Positions 51,203 through 59,921 of a stretch of 64,000 nucleotides of DNA are shown in pieces. The stretch spans positions 1-64,000 of the forward strand of contig CANRIZ010000004.1 of assembly GCA_947630835.1 (NCBI GenBank). The letters are read 5' to 3'. How positions within the stretch are numbered: position 1 is the first letter of the stretch; every line of letters starts with the position of its first letter. The notes under the pieces are model-generated. The model made no database searches and was not told the DNA's origin. It saw only the letters and a program-made list of their open reading frames with translations. Position numbers and translations under genes: made by a program. Source of the DNA: an uncultured Clostridia bacterium. Its GTDB lineage: Bacteria; Bacillota; Clostridia; Oscillospirales; Acutalibacteraceae.

Positions 51203-52454
51203 CGAATACACCTCCGAGTTTTCTGTAATTTTCAAGAAAAAGGGGACTGTTGCCGTTGACGCAGTCCGCGTCGGTAACAATAATTTCGCTTTCGCATTTG
51301 AGCGCCGCCGCAGCCATTGCCATAACTATTCTGTAATCGTTAAACGACGGAATATAGCCGCCGACGGTTTTTTCGTTGCTCCAAACAATTATGCCGTCGT
51401 CCGTCTGCGCGCTTGCGCCGCCTATGGCGCATATGCAGTCGCTGAAAACGGCGGGAGCTTCTCTCATACCTATTCTTTGATGAAGGGTGCTTGAGATAAT
51501 GCTCAGTCCGCTTTTGCAGTTGTGAGCCAAAACGCAGAGCGCGGGCACAAGGTCGAAAATCTCGTTGGAGTCAAGCGGCAATCCCTTTAAATTTCCGCCC
51601 GAAACGCTTACAATACCGTCTTTTTCCCGCACGTCGGCGCCGATGCTTTTAAGAAGGGAGAGTATTTTTTCCTCGTTTTGGAAGCTTCCCGTTTTCAGCC
51701 CTTTAATCGAAGCCTTGCCCGATATTGCGCCCGCGGCGAGCAGATATGCGCTGCTGAGCCAGTCGCCTTCTGCGTCAAGCTCCTTTGGCGAAACATATTC
51801 TTGACCGCCCTTTATGTACAGGGAATTATCTTTTTCCTCTATAATCACTCCGAATTTTTTTATTATATCGACAGTCATATTTATATAGTTTTTGTAGGGG
51901 CAGGGGGAGGGAAGCCGAATAACCGAATCCCCTCGGATTATGGGCAGGGCAAATAAAAGTCCCGTAGCGTATTGCGAACTCATAGCCCCGAATTGCTTAA
52001 ATTCGCCGCTTTGAAGCTTACCCGAAATTTCAAGCGGATATTTCCACGCGGCGGTAAAGCTTATGCCGTGGCTTTCCATAGAATTTCTTAAGGGAAGCAA
52101 CGGCCTTGAAACGGGCGCGCCGGAGCTTGTGAATTCAACGTTTATTCCCAAAGCCGAGGCAACGGGGATAAGGAACCTTACCAAAAGCGAACTGTCGCCG
52201 CAGTCAAGCCGAGCCTTCCCGCATACGGGGTTTATGGGCTTTACGGTTATTTTATTGCCGTCAAGCTTAATATCCGCGCCCAGACCGTTGAGGCAGGCGG
52301 CGGTAAGCTTTATTTCGCCGCAAATTCCGTTGCAATTTATGACGGTTTCCTCACGGCAAAGGGAGCTTGCTATAAGCAGTCTTTGCAAATAAGCCTTTGA
52401 GGACGCCGCCGTAACGCAGCCGCCGAGCGCGGAGGGTTTAAACGCTATATCCAT
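51186..52454 (-). CDS. aroA: 3-phosphoshikimate 1-carboxyvinyltransferase
   Basis: EPSP synthase fold; CGDSSLLVRFLIPVAS, INMTVDIIKKFGV. Confidence 0.93.
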   Translation of the reverse strand: MDIAFKPSALGGCVTAASSKAYLQRLLIASSLCREETVINCNGICGEIKLTAACLNGLGADIKLDGNKITVKPINPVCGKARLDCGDSSLLVRFLIPVASALGINVEFTSSGAPVSRPLLPLRNSMESHGISFTAAWKYPLEISGKLQSGEFKQFGAMSSQYATGLLFALPIIRGDSVIRLPSPCPYKNYINMTVDIIKKFGVIIEEKDNSLYIKGGQEYVSPKELDAEGDWLSSAYLLAAGAISGKASIKGLKTGSFQNEEKILSLLKSIGADVREKDGIVSVSGGNLKGLPLDSNEIFDLVPALCVLAHNCKSGLSIISSTLHQRIGMREAPAVFSDCICAIGGASAQTDDGIIVWSNEKTVGGYIPSFNDYRIVMAMAAAALKCESEIIVTDADCVNGNSPLFLENYRKLGGVFDVINT

Positions 52455-52458
52455 AAAA

Positions 52459-53304
52459 TCAATCCCTGTAATCTCCGTCGATTCTTTCCTTGCACTCTCT
52501 GCCGTCCTTCAAAAGCGCCTTTAAAGTAACGGCGTCGTTGTTCTTTAAAGCGTCGGAATATTTTTTCAAGTTCTCCGTAATACAGTCTATTTCTTCAATA
52601 AGGTTGTCCCTGTTTTCCAAAAACAGCTCCGTCCACATATTTTCGTTGAGCTTTGCAACCCTTGTCAAATCCTTGTAGCTTCCCGCCGAAAAGCCCTTGT
52701 GAAGCTCGGCGTTGGGACTTTTTACATAGGCGTTTGAAACAACATGCGCAAGCTGGGAGGTGAACGCTATTATTTTATCATGTTCTTGACAGGTTGTCAT
52801 TTGAATATTTGTAAAACCGATGGATAAAAACAGCTTTTTTACGGTTTCGAGCTCTCTTATGTCAAAATCCTTTTCGGGGACTAAAATCATGGAGGCGTTG
52901 TTGAACATTGTAACCTCCGAATTTTCAAAGCCCGAAAGATGCAGTCCCGCCATAGGGTGTGCGCCGACAAAGGTAAAGCCGTGCTTTTTTGCGGTTTCCC
53001 ACATATCGTCGCAGACATATTCCTTAACGCCGCAGGTATCGAGAACTATTGCGCCTTTTTTAAACTTGTCGGCGTTTTCGATTATATATTTTTTTGTCGT
53101 TTCGGGATAAAGCCCCGTAATAATCATATCGCATTGAGATATGTTTTCGTCCGTAAGCTCGCCGTCGACAGCGCCCAGGAGCTTCGCCTTGAGCAGTACG
53201 TTATAATCGATATCGTAACCCAAAACACGGTTGTCGGTATTGTATTTTATCGCCTTTGCCAACGAGCCGCCTATAAGACCCAGACCAACTACAGCTATAA
53301 GCAT
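52459..53304 (-). CDS. tyrA: Prephenate dehydrogenase
   Basis: AVVGLGLIGGSLAKAIK, GAHPMAGLHLSGFENS, AFTSQLAHVVSNAYV. Confidence 0.93.
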   Translation of the reverse strand: MLIAVVGLGLIGGSLAKAIKYNTDNRVLGYDIDYNVLLKAKLLGAVDGELTDENISQCDMIITGLYPETTKKYIIENADKFKKGAIVLDTCGVKEYVCDDMWETAKKHGFTFVGAHPMAGLHLSGFENSEVTMFNNASMILVPEKDFDIRELETVKKLFLSIGFTNIQMTTCQEHDKIIAFTSQLAHVVSNAYVKSPNAELHKGFSAGSYKDLTRVAKLNENMWTELFLENRDNLIEEIDCITENLKKYSDALKNNDAVTLKALLKDGRECKERIDGDYRD

Positions 53305-53318
53305 ATGTTTTCCCTTCC

Positions 53319-54323
53319 TTATTTTAATGCGTTGAGAATTTTTTGCACGCCCTTTGCAACCTCGGCAAATTTATCGGGCGTAAGCGCCTGAGGGCCATCG
53401 CAAAGCGCCTGCTGCGGATTGTTGTGAACCTCTATCATTAAGCCGTCCGCGCCGCACGCCGCCGCCGCATAGGAAAGCGGCTTAACGAGCCTTGCAATTC
53501 CCGAAGCGTGACTGGGATCGACCACAACCGGAAGATGCGTTTTTTCTTTAAGTATGGGTACGGCGGAAAGGTCAAGCGTGTTTCTTGCGGCGGGCTCAAA
53601 GGTTCTTATTCCTCTTTCGCAGAGTATTACCTTCTCGTTTCCGCCCGCCATAATGTATTCTGCGCTCATAAGAAGCTCGTCTATCGTTGCGCAAAGCCCT
53701 CTCTTTAGGAAAATCGGCTTATCGAGCTTGCCAAGCTGTTTTAAAAGCTCAAAATTCTGCATGTTCCTTGCGCCGACCTGGATTATATCGACGTCCTCAA
53801 ACAAATCTATGTGCGAAGCGTCCATAATTTCGCTTACAATGGGCATACCCGTGATTTCCTTGGCTTCAATCAAAAGCTTTAAACCGTCCGAACGCATACC
53901 CTGAAAGGCGTAGGGCGAGGTTCTCGGCTTAAACGCTCCGCCCCTTAAAACATTTGCGCCGGCTTCTTTTACGGATTTTGCGATTTCGATAATCTGCTCT
54001 TCGCTTTCAACCGAGCAAGGACCCGCGAAGAACTGAAAGTTTCCTGCGCCCAGTTTTACCGAACCGCCAAGGTCGATTACCGTGTCGTTCGGGTGAAATT
54101 TCCTGTTTGCCTGCTTGTACGGCTCGGAAATTCTCCTTACACCCTCAACAATCTCAAGCCCCTCGATTAAGTCGGCGTCAATTCTGCTCGTATCGCCTAC
54201 CAAGCCCCAAACGGTGGTATATTCGCCTACGGACTTGTGTATTTCAACGTTTTGGTTTTCGAGCCATTGCCTTAAAATTTCAACCTTTTGGCTGTCGGCT
54301 TCGTTTTTTAAAATTACTATCAT
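53319..54323 (-). CDS. aroF: 3-deoxy-7-phosphoheptulonate synthase (AroF/AroA-beta type with N-terminal extension)
   Basis: Start taken as MIVILKNEADSQK; FFAGPCSVESEEQI, GGAFKPRTSPYAFQG, VDPSHASG. Confidence 0.95.
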   Translation of the reverse strand: MIVILKNEADSQKVEILRQWLENQNVEIHKSVGEYTTVWGLVGDTSRIDADLIEGLEIVEGVRRISEPYKQANRKFHPNDTVIDLGGSVKLGAGNFQFFAGPCSVESEEQIIEIAKSVKEAGANVLRGGAFKPRTSPYAFQGMRSDGLKLLIEAKEITGMPIVSEIMDASHIDLFEDVDIIQVGARNMQNFELLKQLGKLDKPIFLKRGLCATIDELLMSAEYIMAGGNEKVILCERGIRTFEPAARNTLDLSAVPILKEKTHLPVVVDPSHASGIARLVKPLSYAAAACGADGLMIEVHNNPQQALCDGPQALTPDKFAEVAKGVQKILNALK

Positions 54324-54338
54324 TTTATCATATCCTTT

Positions 54339-54372
54339 AAAAAAATAACCCGCAGTGAATTTCAACTGCGGG
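54339..54372 (-). terminator. Attenuator terminator ahead of aroF
   Basis: Minus strand CCCGCAGT-TGAAATTC-ACTGCGGG followed by TTATTTTTTT. Confidence 0.85.
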
Positions 54373-54422
54373 AATAAACTTACTTTGTTTTTAAAGCGAG
54401 CTTCAAACAGCGAAATTCATTA

Positions 54423-54488
54423 TTACCTTACCGAGCATACGATAAAGCGGTAATAGTAATATCCGGCTGTGATAATGCGCTTTGACAT
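54423..54488 (-). CDS. Leader peptide MSKRIITAGYYYYRFIVCSVR (Tyr-rich), candidate ribosome-mediated attenuator
   Basis: GGTGAGGAG SD upstream of ATG; codons TAT TAC TAT TAC CGC TTT; followed by alternative pairings and intrinsic terminator; directly precedes DAHP synthase. Confidence 0.8.
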   Translation of the reverse strand: MSKRIITAGYYYYRFIVCSVR

Positions 54489-54516
54489 AATATTCTCCTC
54501 ACCTTATATTGTTGAT

Positions 54517-54545
54517 ATATTAGCACCATTAAAAACAAATGTCAA
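54517..54545 (-). promoter_or_regulatory. Sigma-A promoter of the leader/aroF operon
   Basis: Minus strand TTGACA (54540-54545), 17-bp spacer, TAATAT (54517-54522). Confidence 0.8.
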
Positions 54546-54550
54546 CCTTT

Positions 54551-55405
54551 TTATAGCGAAAAAAGCGATATTATACCCGCAGAAAATATCGAAATAAGGT
54601 ACAGCAGGGCGACTATTTTCAGGTTTTCTTTTATATTGCGGTTTTCCTTGAAAAGTACTATCAGTCCCGCCCCCGCCGCCGTGCAAAGCCCCGCCGTGAC
54701 CGAGGCAAAGCTCAACGCGCCTTTAAGGTAAAGCTCCGTAAGCAGTATGGAAGCCGCGCAGTTCGGTATTAAGCCTATAAGCCCGGCTATTAAGGGCTGG
54801 AATGCGGAATTTTGCAGCAAAATTTTTGACAGGGAGTCGATTCCCACAAGCTCTGCAAAGAAATTGAGCGCAAATACTATGGCGATTAGGAACAGCATAA
54901 TTTTAACCGTATGCTTAATTGCGGGCTTTAAAATACCGCCGTGTTCGTGACAGCCGCAGCTTCGGCAATGGTCCTCTATATGCTTCTCGGGCGAGGGATG
55001 CTTTTTTGCAAAAAAATCAACGGCATAGCCGAAAACAAGGGCTATTATTACTTTTACCGCAAGCAGTTTGAATATCTCCGCCGCCTGCCCGGGGTGACCC
55101 AGAATAATAATCAGGGCTTCGTCGCTTGTAGAGAGAAAAACCGCCATAAGCGTACCGAGCGTAATAACTCCGCTTGAAAAGAGGTTAGCGCAGAAAACGG
55201 AAAAACCGCATTGCGGAATACAACCGAGTATTGCGCCCGCGGCAGGTCCCGCCTTGCCGGAGGAAGCAATTTTTTTATTGATTTTTTCGTTGGTATGGTG
55301 TTCGACCGCCTCCAAAAGCAAAAAAGCCAAAAACAAAAAGGGGAGTATATTAAGGCAGTCCGTCAACGTGTCCTTAATTATTTCAAGCAATAAATCAACC
55401 GTCAT
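54551..55405 (-). CDS. Putative multi-TM heavy-metal exporter / permease (ArsP_2-like)
   Basis: GCIPQCGFSVFCANLFSSGVITLGTLMAVFLSTSDEA, GLIPNCAAS; His/Cys-rich loop KHPSPEKHIEDHCRSCGCHEHGG. Confidence 0.75.
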   Translation of the reverse strand: MTVDLLLEIIKDTLTDCLNILPFLFLAFLLLEAVEHHTNEKINKKIASSGKAGPAAGAILGCIPQCGFSVFCANLFSSGVITLGTLMAVFLSTSDEALIIILGHPGQAAEIFKLLAVKVIIALVFGYAVDFFAKKHPSPEKHIEDHCRSCGCHEHGGILKPAIKHTVKIMLFLIAIVFALNFFAELVGIDSLSKILLQNSAFQPLIAGLIGLIPNCAASILLTELYLKGALSFASVTAGLCTAAGAGLIVLFKENRNIKENLKIVALLYLISIFSAGIISLFSL

Positions 55406-55811
55406 GGCGTTCCTTTCCCATACAGCTTTCGCATATACCGTAAAGCATAGTCTTTTCGCCGTCTACAATAAAATTGTGCTCTTTAAAAATATGCTCGGAA
55501 AGCTCGTCTAAGAAGCCGCATTCCGCATGAGCGAGCTTGCCGCATACCGTGCATTTCAGATGGTAATGGTTACGGCATTTTTCGTCGCTTTGCGCAAGCT
55601 GGTAGCAGGCGCTTGTACTTTCGTCAAACTTGAATTTCCGCACCGTCGTTTCCTCATAAAGCTTTTCGAGCCGGCGGTAAACCGTAGTCCTGCCCACGGA
55701 AATACCCTTGGAAATCAAAATGTTGTATACCTCGTCCGCCGTCAAATGCCTGTTTTTGTTTTCTTCAAGGCAATTCAAAATTTCCCTGCTCTGTTTGGTG
55801 GAGTATCCCAT
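55395..55811 (-). CDS. Fur family transcriptional regulator
   Basis: TADEVYNILISKGISVGRTTVYRRLEKL; HYHLKCTVCGKLAHAEC, GICESCMG. Confidence 0.92.
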   Translation of the reverse strand: MGYSTKQSREILNCLEENKNRHLTADEVYNILISKGISVGRTTVYRRLEKLYEETTVRKFKFDESTSACYQLAQSDEKCRNHYHLKCTVCGKLAHAECGFLDELSEHIFKEHNFIVDGEKTMLYGICESCMGKERHDG

Positions 55812-55832
55812 ATCGCACCGCCCCTATGAATA

Positions 55833-55847
55833 TGAAAATGGTTTTCA
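55833..55847 (-). promoter_or_regulatory. 7-1-7 Fur-type operator
   Basis: TGAAAAT-G-GTTTTCA immediately downstream of TTGACA (55878-55883)-17-TATAAT (55855-55860). Confidence 0.7.
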
Positions 55848-55923
55848 ATTTCAGATTATAACCGAATTCTGCCCGAATGTCAATAAAAGCGGCGGAAATT
55901 TGCGTGTAAAAGACAAAATCGAC

Positions 55924-55957
55924 GGCAAAAAAAGACCGACGCAACAGCGTCGGCTTT
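55924..55957 (-). terminator. Intrinsic terminator after ferredoxin gene
   Basis: Minus strand GCCGACGCTGTTGCGTCGGTCTTTTTTTG. Confidence 0.8.
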
Positions 55958-55970
55958 TATGTAGCTTTTA

Positions 55971-56141
55971 TTAATCCTGGTTAGGAGCGCCTACGGGGCA
56001 AGTATCCGCACAAGCGCCGCACTCGATGCAGGTATCGGCGTCAATTTCAAATTTGCCGTCGCCCTCCGAGATTGCCTCAACGGGACATTCCGGAGCGCAT
56101 GCGCCGCAGCTGATGCAATCATCGCTGATTTTAAATGCCAT
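55971..56141 (-). CDS. 2[4Fe-4S] ferredoxin
   Basis: MAFKISDDCISCGACAPECPVEAISEGDGKFEIDADTCIECGACADTCPVGAPNQD. Confidence 0.97.
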   Translation of the reverse strand: MAFKISDDCISCGACAPECPVEAISEGDGKFEIDADTCIECGACADTCPVGAPNQD

Positions 56142-56251
56142 ATCCAACAAACCTCCTTGTTTATCATTGATTTCATTGTAACACATATTTATAAAATATC
56201 AAGTGTTTTTTAACGGTTTTTAAAAAGAAAATTTAAACAGGCTCCCTCGGA

Positions 56252-57115
56252 TTACTCAATTCCTTTAAGAGCTTCTATTTCAGCCTTTTCAAGCTTTATC
56301 TGCGCGTCTTTGATAAGCTTTACCTGATGCCTTTCGATTATAAGCGGGGCGGCGTCGGGTCTTTTGTCAAGCCGCACCTTGAGCATACCGGTAATAAGGT
56401 TATTCTCTATAACGGTACCCCTGCCCTCGTCGGTTTCGACTATTGCGCCGACCTTGGGAGTATGCCTTAACAGATGCTCATAGGTATCCTGCTCGTATTT
56501 AAGACAGCACATAAGTCTGCCGCAGGTGCCGCTTATTTTAACGGGATTGAGCGAAAGCCCCTGTTCCTTTGCCATCTTTATGGATACGGGCTGAAATTCG
56601 CCCAAAAACGAGTGACAGCAGAAGGGTCTGCCGCATACGCCGAAGCCGCCGAGCATTTTCGATTCGTCGCGAACGCCGATTTGGCGAAGCTCTATTCTCG
56701 TTCTGAAAACGGAAGCGAGGTCCTTGACAAGCTCCCTGAAATCAACTCTGCCGTCGGCGGTAAAATAGAAAAGTATTTTACTGTTGTCAAATGTGTATTC
56801 AACGTCAACGAGCTTCATTTCGAGCCCGTGGTTCGCAATTTTTTCCTCGCAAATTGCATACGCCTTTTTTTCCTTTATTTTGTTTTCCTCAACGATTCTT
56901 AAATCCTGCTCGGTCGCCGCTCTTATAACGGGCTTTAAGGGGCTGACTATTTCCTCCTCCTCAACTTCCCTGTTCTCTATGGTAACCTCGCCGCACTCTA
57001 TGCCTCTTGCGGTTTCGACTATGACTCTGTCACCCTTGTTAAACGTAAGTCCGTTGGGGCTGAAGTAATAAACCTTGCCCACCTCTTTAAATCTGACGCC
57101 GACTATCTCCGACAT
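56252..57115 (-). CDS. ricT: PSP1-domain protein, RicT/YaaT-like
   Basis: VGVRFKEVGKVYYFSP, GRPFCCHSFLGEFQPVSIKMAKEQGLSLNPVKISGTCGRLMCCLKYE. Confidence 0.93.
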   Translation of the reverse strand: MSEIVGVRFKEVGKVYYFSPNGLTFNKGDRVIVETARGIECGEVTIENREVEEEEIVSPLKPVIRAATEQDLRIVEENKIKEKKAYAICEEKIANHGLEMKLVDVEYTFDNSKILFYFTADGRVDFRELVKDLASVFRTRIELRQIGVRDESKMLGGFGVCGRPFCCHSFLGEFQPVSIKMAKEQGLSLNPVKISGTCGRLMCCLKYEQDTYEHLLRHTPKVGAIVETDEGRGTVIENNLITGMLKVRLDKRPDAAPLIIERHQVKLIKDAQIKLEKAEIEALKGIE

Positions 57116-57131
57116 ATAAGTACCTCCTTTG

Positions 57132-58019
57132 TTATTTACCCGTTGCGCCGCAAAGCTCGGCGCACATGGAAGTTATAAGTAAATTGTAATTGGCGTTTTG
57201 CTTAAAACGCCGCTGAAGCTCCGAAATTATTTTTATAAGCTCATATATTTTGTTTACGGAAAATCTGCCGCAAAGAGCCTCCGCGGTATCGCCGTAAACC
57301 GATGAATTTATTTGGGTTTGCTTAAATTTAACGCAGTCGGTAAGGACTGTCTTTATACATTCCGCGGTATCCTCAAACCTGTCCTTTTTATTGTGAAGCT
57401 CGGCAAGGGCTTCAAGCGTTTTTAATTCGCTTGTACCTGTAAGCGAAAGCAAAATCTTTTTGGCAGTTTCAACGGTATCGGGCGAAAAATCCCTGTCCGT
57501 TTCGCCGAGGCTTATAACGGACGAACGGGAAAGCACGGTGTCGAGCATGGCGCTTTTTGACTCGCAGGTTAAAATAAAACAGTCAAAGCCCGGCGGTTCT
57601 TCAAGTATTTTCAAAAGGGCGTTTTCGCTTGAATCGTTCATATTCTGAACGCCGTTGAGTATATACACCTTTTTATCGAAATCATTGGGAAGAACAAAAG
57701 CGTCCTGCCTTATCTCGCGGCTTAATTCAACCTTAAACGAAGCTCCGGTTTTATCCTCGCCGTAAATCTTAATATCGGGATTGCTGTTTGCGGCGCACTT
57801 AACGCACGCCTTGCAAGCTCCGCAGGGCTTTTTACCGTCCGAAAGGCACAAAATCATATTTGCAAGAAAGCCGGCAAAATCCGCCCGCTTCTCGGCAGTC
57901 GAACCCTCAATTAATATTGTGTGCGGAAAAGCGCCGTTCTTACCTAAATTATTAATTATTTCACGGTTTGCTTTGCTTAGATTAAAATCATCTAAAGTCA
58001 TATTATAAGCCCTTCTCAC
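57132..58019 (-). CDS. holB: DNA polymerase III subunit delta'
   Basis: CGACKACVKCAANSNPDI zinc module; NGVQNMNDSSENALLKILEEPP. Confidence 0.9.
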   Translation of the reverse strand: MRRAYNMTLDDFNLSKANREIINNLGKNGAFPHTILIEGSTAEKRADFAGFLANMILCLSDGKKPCGACKACVKCAANSNPDIKIYGEDKTGASFKVELSREIRQDAFVLPNDFDKKVYILNGVQNMNDSSENALLKILEEPPGFDCFILTCESKSAMLDTVLSRSSVISLGETDRDFSPDTVETAKKILLSLTGTSELKTLEALAELHNKKDRFEDTAECIKTVLTDCVKFKQTQINSSVYGDTAEALCGRFSVNKIYELIKIISELQRRFKQNANYNLLITSMCAELCGATGK

Positions 58020-58954
58020 ATAAGCTGCGACAAAGCAATCATAACAGGCATCGTTATAATCGAAATAAAGCTGACTATCGCTACGGTCTGCGACGCCGCC
58101 TCGTTATCCCTCAAATATTTTGTGGAAAACATAACGGTGTTGTTTGCTGTCGGCGCAGAAGCCGAAACGGTAAGCGCCGTAAGCAGAGAGCCGGTCATAC
58201 CGACCGCCCTGTAAATAAGCATACATACAAGCGGAACGGCTATAAGCTTTATAGCCGCAACAAGATACGCCTGCTTTCTTAAAAACATCTTTTTTAAATC
58301 GGTTTTGGAAAGATATGTACCGAACATCAGCATGGCAAGCGGCGTGTTAAGGTTCGCTATATGCGATATGGGCTGCATTAAAATTTCCGGAAGCGTTACT
58401 TTTAAAATAAAAAGCGGAAGCCCTATAGCCACGGAGATAACTCCGGGGTTGATGAAAAGGGCTTTTAAATCGAAGCCGCGCTTTTTGCCCTCGCTCTTTT
58501 TCATAAGCCCCACGCCGTGCGTAAAGGCGAAAATGTTAAACGGTATAAGCACGCCGGAGCAGAAGAAAACACCCTCGTCGCCGAGTACCGCAGAGGCAAG
58601 CGGCAAAACCATATAGCCCACGTTGCCGTAAACGCTGCCGAATTTGTAAATAACCGAAGTATCCTCGTTGCCGCGCCTGAAAAAAGGCTTTGAAATAATT
58701 ATTGCCGCCAAGTGAATGACCGTTCCGCCGAAAAAGGATAAAAGCAGGTTTTTAAGGTTTTCGGCGTTAAACCGCATAGCCGTAAACGATTGAATTATAA
58801 CAGCCGGCGTGACTATCTGAAAGAGCAAATCGTTTGTAAGACGAGCCGCCTTTTCGGTGTAAAGACCAAACTTATCGCAGACGAAGCCCACCGCGACGAT
58901 TATATAAAGTATCGCAACCTGCTGCGCCGCAACAGCCACATTGTGTAAAAACAT
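58016..58954 (-). CDS. AEC family transporter
   Basis: 10-TM pattern; SAPTANNTVMFSTKY. Confidence 0.85.
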   Translation of the reverse strand: MFLHNVAVAAQQVAILYIIVAVGFVCDKFGLYTEKAARLTNDLLFQIVTPAVIIQSFTAMRFNAENLKNLLLSFFGGTVIHLAAIIISKPFFRRGNEDTSVIYKFGSVYGNVGYMVLPLASAVLGDEGVFFCSGVLIPFNIFAFTHGVGLMKKSEGKKRGFDLKALFINPGVISVAIGLPLFILKVTLPEILMQPISHIANLNTPLAMLMFGTYLSKTDLKKMFLRKQAYLVAAIKLIAVPLVCMLIYRAVGMTGSLLTALTVSASAPTANNTVMFSTKYLRDNEAASQTVAIVSFISIITMPVMIALSQLM

Positions 58955-58968
58955 AACAGGTCACCGCG

Positions 58969-59913
58969 TCATTTGCCGAGGAAATCGTCGTCTACCTCGT
59001 TCTTGGGTTCTTCATATGAATCGGGGAGCAAATCGTCCTCCGAAGCGTCCCTGCCCGTCTTTGAACAGGCGTTGACGTAGATTGCGGTGAAAATCGCATA
59101 AAAGAGATCCGCAGGGATAAAGGCGAAGTCCCGGGGAAGCAGGTCGGATTTTCCGCAAAGCGTAACGGCAAGCCTCGTAACGCCCAAAATCATTGCAATA
59201 AACGCCGAAACGAGGCCGTATTTCATAGCTTTTCTCATTTCGTTTTTTTGGCATATCTGAGATGAAATCCTTGCAAACGACATAAAGAAAAGCATCATAA
59301 ACGCAAGCATTGCAAGCTCCAACAGTAAATCCGGCACTACAAGGAAGCTGATTTTTGTCATAAACCTGCGAACCATTCTGAACATCGCCCAGAAAAGCGG
59401 CATTATAGCCAAAAGCTTGTAATCGTAATAGGTTGTTTTTCCGTCCGCATACGACAGCGTGAACAATATAAAGTATATGCAGGCGAGAAGACCGCAAACG
59501 GCCTCAAATATTACGGCGAGCATACCGTTTGAAAAAATATACGACATAATGCTTGTTCCCGAAGAATAGGAGAGCAGAGATCTGATAAAGAGACTTGCGC
59601 AGTATGCTACGTCGTATGCAAGTCCCAAAGCCATAAGCCCGGAGCCTACCGAGAGCGCCTTCGATTTTCCCCTAACCGATTTTGAAGCCGTCACCTTGTT
59701 TGTAACGGAAACCAGAACGAGCAGGGCGGCGCAGAAAGCGACGAGCAGAGCGAAAAATACATAAACGCTTGCGTTTACATGCGTTAAAAACCCGCTTTTA
59801 TCCTCCTCGGTGATAAAGAACAGCTGATAAAGCCTGAGCGGAATAAGCGCTGCAAGCCCAACCCCGCCGACTATAAAAATCTTTTTAAAGTCTATTGCTT
59901 TTTTGTTTGCCAT
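58969..59913 (-). CDS. Multi-TM membrane protein of unknown function
   Basis: 314 aa; several hydrophobic segments; no recognised motif. Confidence 0.65.
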   Translation of the reverse strand: MANKKAIDFKKIFIVGGVGLAALIPLRLYQLFFITEEDKSGFLTHVNASVYVFFALLVAFCAALLVLVSVTNKVTASKSVRGKSKALSVGSGLMALGLAYDVAYCASLFIRSLLSYSSGTSIMSYIFSNGMLAVIFEAVCGLLACIYFILFTLSYADGKTTYYDYKLLAIMPLFWAMFRMVRRFMTKISFLVVPDLLLELAMLAFMMLFFMSFARISSQICQKNEMRKAMKYGLVSAFIAMILGVTRLAVTLCGKSDLLPRDFAFIPADLFYAIFTAIYVNACSKTGRDASEDDLLPDSYEEPKNEVDDDFLGK

Positions 59914-59921
59914 GTTACACT

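Noticed and set aside
54107-54348. 77-aa plus-strand ORFs opposite aroF 5' end
   Set aside because: Antisense to the N-terminus of DAHP synthase and its terminator; no independent support
54339-54545. T-box riboswitch upstream of aroF
   Set aside because: Leader too short for a T-box and no T-box consensus (TGGNACCGCG) seen; the leader-peptide model fits directly
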